Shown here piece by piece: positions 6,084-6,260 of a DNA stretch of 6,260 bases. The stretch covers positions 1 to 6,260 of the forward strand of contig JAGVFV010000143.1 in assembly GCA_020057445.1 (NCBI GenBank), in the 5' to 3' direction. Position 1 is the stretch's first letter. Each line of letters opens with the position of its first letter. Source of the stretch: an archaeon (lineage in GTDB: Archaea; Nanobdellota; Nanobdellia; Woesearchaeales; JAHJEM01). The translations under genes and the position numbers were made by a program. Under the pieces are notes generated by a model. The model ran no database searches. It was not told where the DNA came from and saw only the letters and a program-made list of their open reading frames with translations.

Positions 6084-6246
6084 CGTCAAGAACTGCAGGC
6101 GAAAGCCAATAACATGCAGTTCTTGAGCGTGATCAGAAATTGCTTGTTATCTATGCGCCAAAGCGCGCAGTTTGCACGAAGGCAATTTCTGACACATGAA
6201 AATGCAAGGCATTTTTATGACCTAAAAAAGCTCTGGCTTTTTAAGG
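6084..6246 (+). ncRNA. Candidate structured RNA: four hairpins end to end
   Basis: Nearly every base is in a stem. Hairpin 1: 6086-6097 pairs perfectly with 6115-6126 (12 bp), capped by GGC-GAAA-GCC (6098-6107), a GNRA tetraloop, with a 7-nt 3' bulge AATAACA (6108-6114); CG 6084-6085 can pair with CG 6128-6129. Hairpin 2: 6133-6145 with 6180-6192 (13 bp, one G-U), a large internal loop, and apical TGCGC/GCGCA (6154-6158/6165-6169). Hairpin 3: 6195-6205 with 6209-6219 (11 bp, one G-U, AAG loop). Hairpin 4: 6221-6231 with 6236-6246 (10 bp plus one A-A mismatch, TCTG loop). Spacers are 6, 2 and 1 nt. The GNRA loop and both G-U pairs exist only in plus-strand RNA, which favours that strand. The bulge of hairpin 1 (6109-6114) can pair with 6145-6150. 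It fits no RNA family I know: no tRNA, SRP, RNase P or 5S signature. A 73-codon open frame crosses the region but is judged spurious. Confidence 0.6.
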
Positions 6247-6260
6247 GAAAAATATTTAAA
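6247..6260 (+). promoter_or_regulatory. Promoter-like sequence for a gene beyond the window
   Basis: GAAAAA (6247-6252) followed by TATTTAAA (6253-6260) resembles an archaeal TFB element plus TATA box, directly after the fourth hairpin. If real, a leaderless gene would start about 20-30 nt past the window end, which argues that the hairpin array is its own unit and not that gene's 5' leader. Only the left edge is visible. Confidence 0.45.

Noticed and set aside
6129..6192. Box C/D sRNA (GTGATCA as box C, CTGA as box D)
   Set aside because: The box C match is imperfect, no D'/C' pair is present, and the interior is a long self-complementary stem and not open guide sequence.
6133..6196. Single-hairpin H/ACA guide RNA (internal loop as pseudouridylation pocket, ACA at 6194-6196)
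   Set aside because: The distance from the base of the upper stem (6169) to the ACA is about 24 nt, whereas H/ACA guides need about 14-16; the 5-bp upper stem is also too short and shows no K-turn.
6042..6260. Open frame on the plus strand (MVCQTHFALL...) running 73 codons to the window end
   Set aside because: Its ATG sits inside the trmG10 TATA box, it has no Shine-Dalgarno, it is covered by perfect inverted repeats, and it runs through A/T-rich hairpins and a promoter-like sequence. Sequence past 6260 showing a long conserved protein would overturn this.
1..6260. CRISPR array, insertion sequence or integrase attachment site
   Set aside because: No spaced direct repeats, no transposase or recombinase motif, and no target-site duplication were found; the hairpins near 6100-6246 differ from each other in sequence, so they are not repeat units.

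Overview
The window looks like compact archaeal chromosome, most likely from a small-genome (DPANN, Woesearchaeota-like) lineage; the archaeal call is firm and the phylum is a guess. The evidence is: (i) three operon-leading genes have an A/T-rich TATA box centred about 26-27 nt upstream of the ATG with no Shine-Dalgarno, which implies leaderless mRNAs; (ii) operon-internal genes start at 4-nt ATGA overlaps preceded by purine-rich Shine-Dalgarno sequences; (iii) an archaeal-type tRNA G10 methyltransferase (THUMP plus Rossmann) is encoded at the right end.

Layout. Bases 1-1828 (+) hold the tail of an unseen gene, a GNAT-type acetyltransferase and a GT4 glycosyltransferase, joined by ATGA overlaps. 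A convergent gap of about 107 bp follows. Bases 1936-2925 (-) encode a BioF2/CelD-like acyltransferase. A 164-bp divergent intergenic region carries one TATA box for each direction and a perfect 12-bp palindrome abutting the rightward TATA box. Bases 3090-5095 (+) hold a two-gene operon: a 498-aa protein with a degenerate PEP-synthase/PPDK N-terminal (ATP-grasp) domain fused to an acidic linker and a helical tail, then a 170-aa helical, coiled-coil-like protein of unknown function. Bases 5061-6014 (-) encode the tRNA methyltransferase, whose 3' end overlaps the preceding operon by 35 bp. Bases 6015-6260 have no convincing protein gene. They hold a TATA box readable in both directions and four back-to-back hairpins (about 6084-6246) that look like an independent structured RNA on the + strand, then a promoter-like sequence for a gene beyond the window.

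How the parts may work together. The left half (acetyltransferase, glycosyltransferase, CelD-like acyltransferase) is consistent with synthesis or decoration of a surface glycan; this is inferred from family only. The 3090-5095 operon is the least explained protein pair: the first protein keeps the PPDK_N fold pattern but lacks the ATP-binding GGK and VRSS signatures and has no phosphohistidine or PEP-binding domain, so it is probably a repurposed pseudoenzyme acting with its helical partner. The four-hairpin element is the best candidate for something undescribed.
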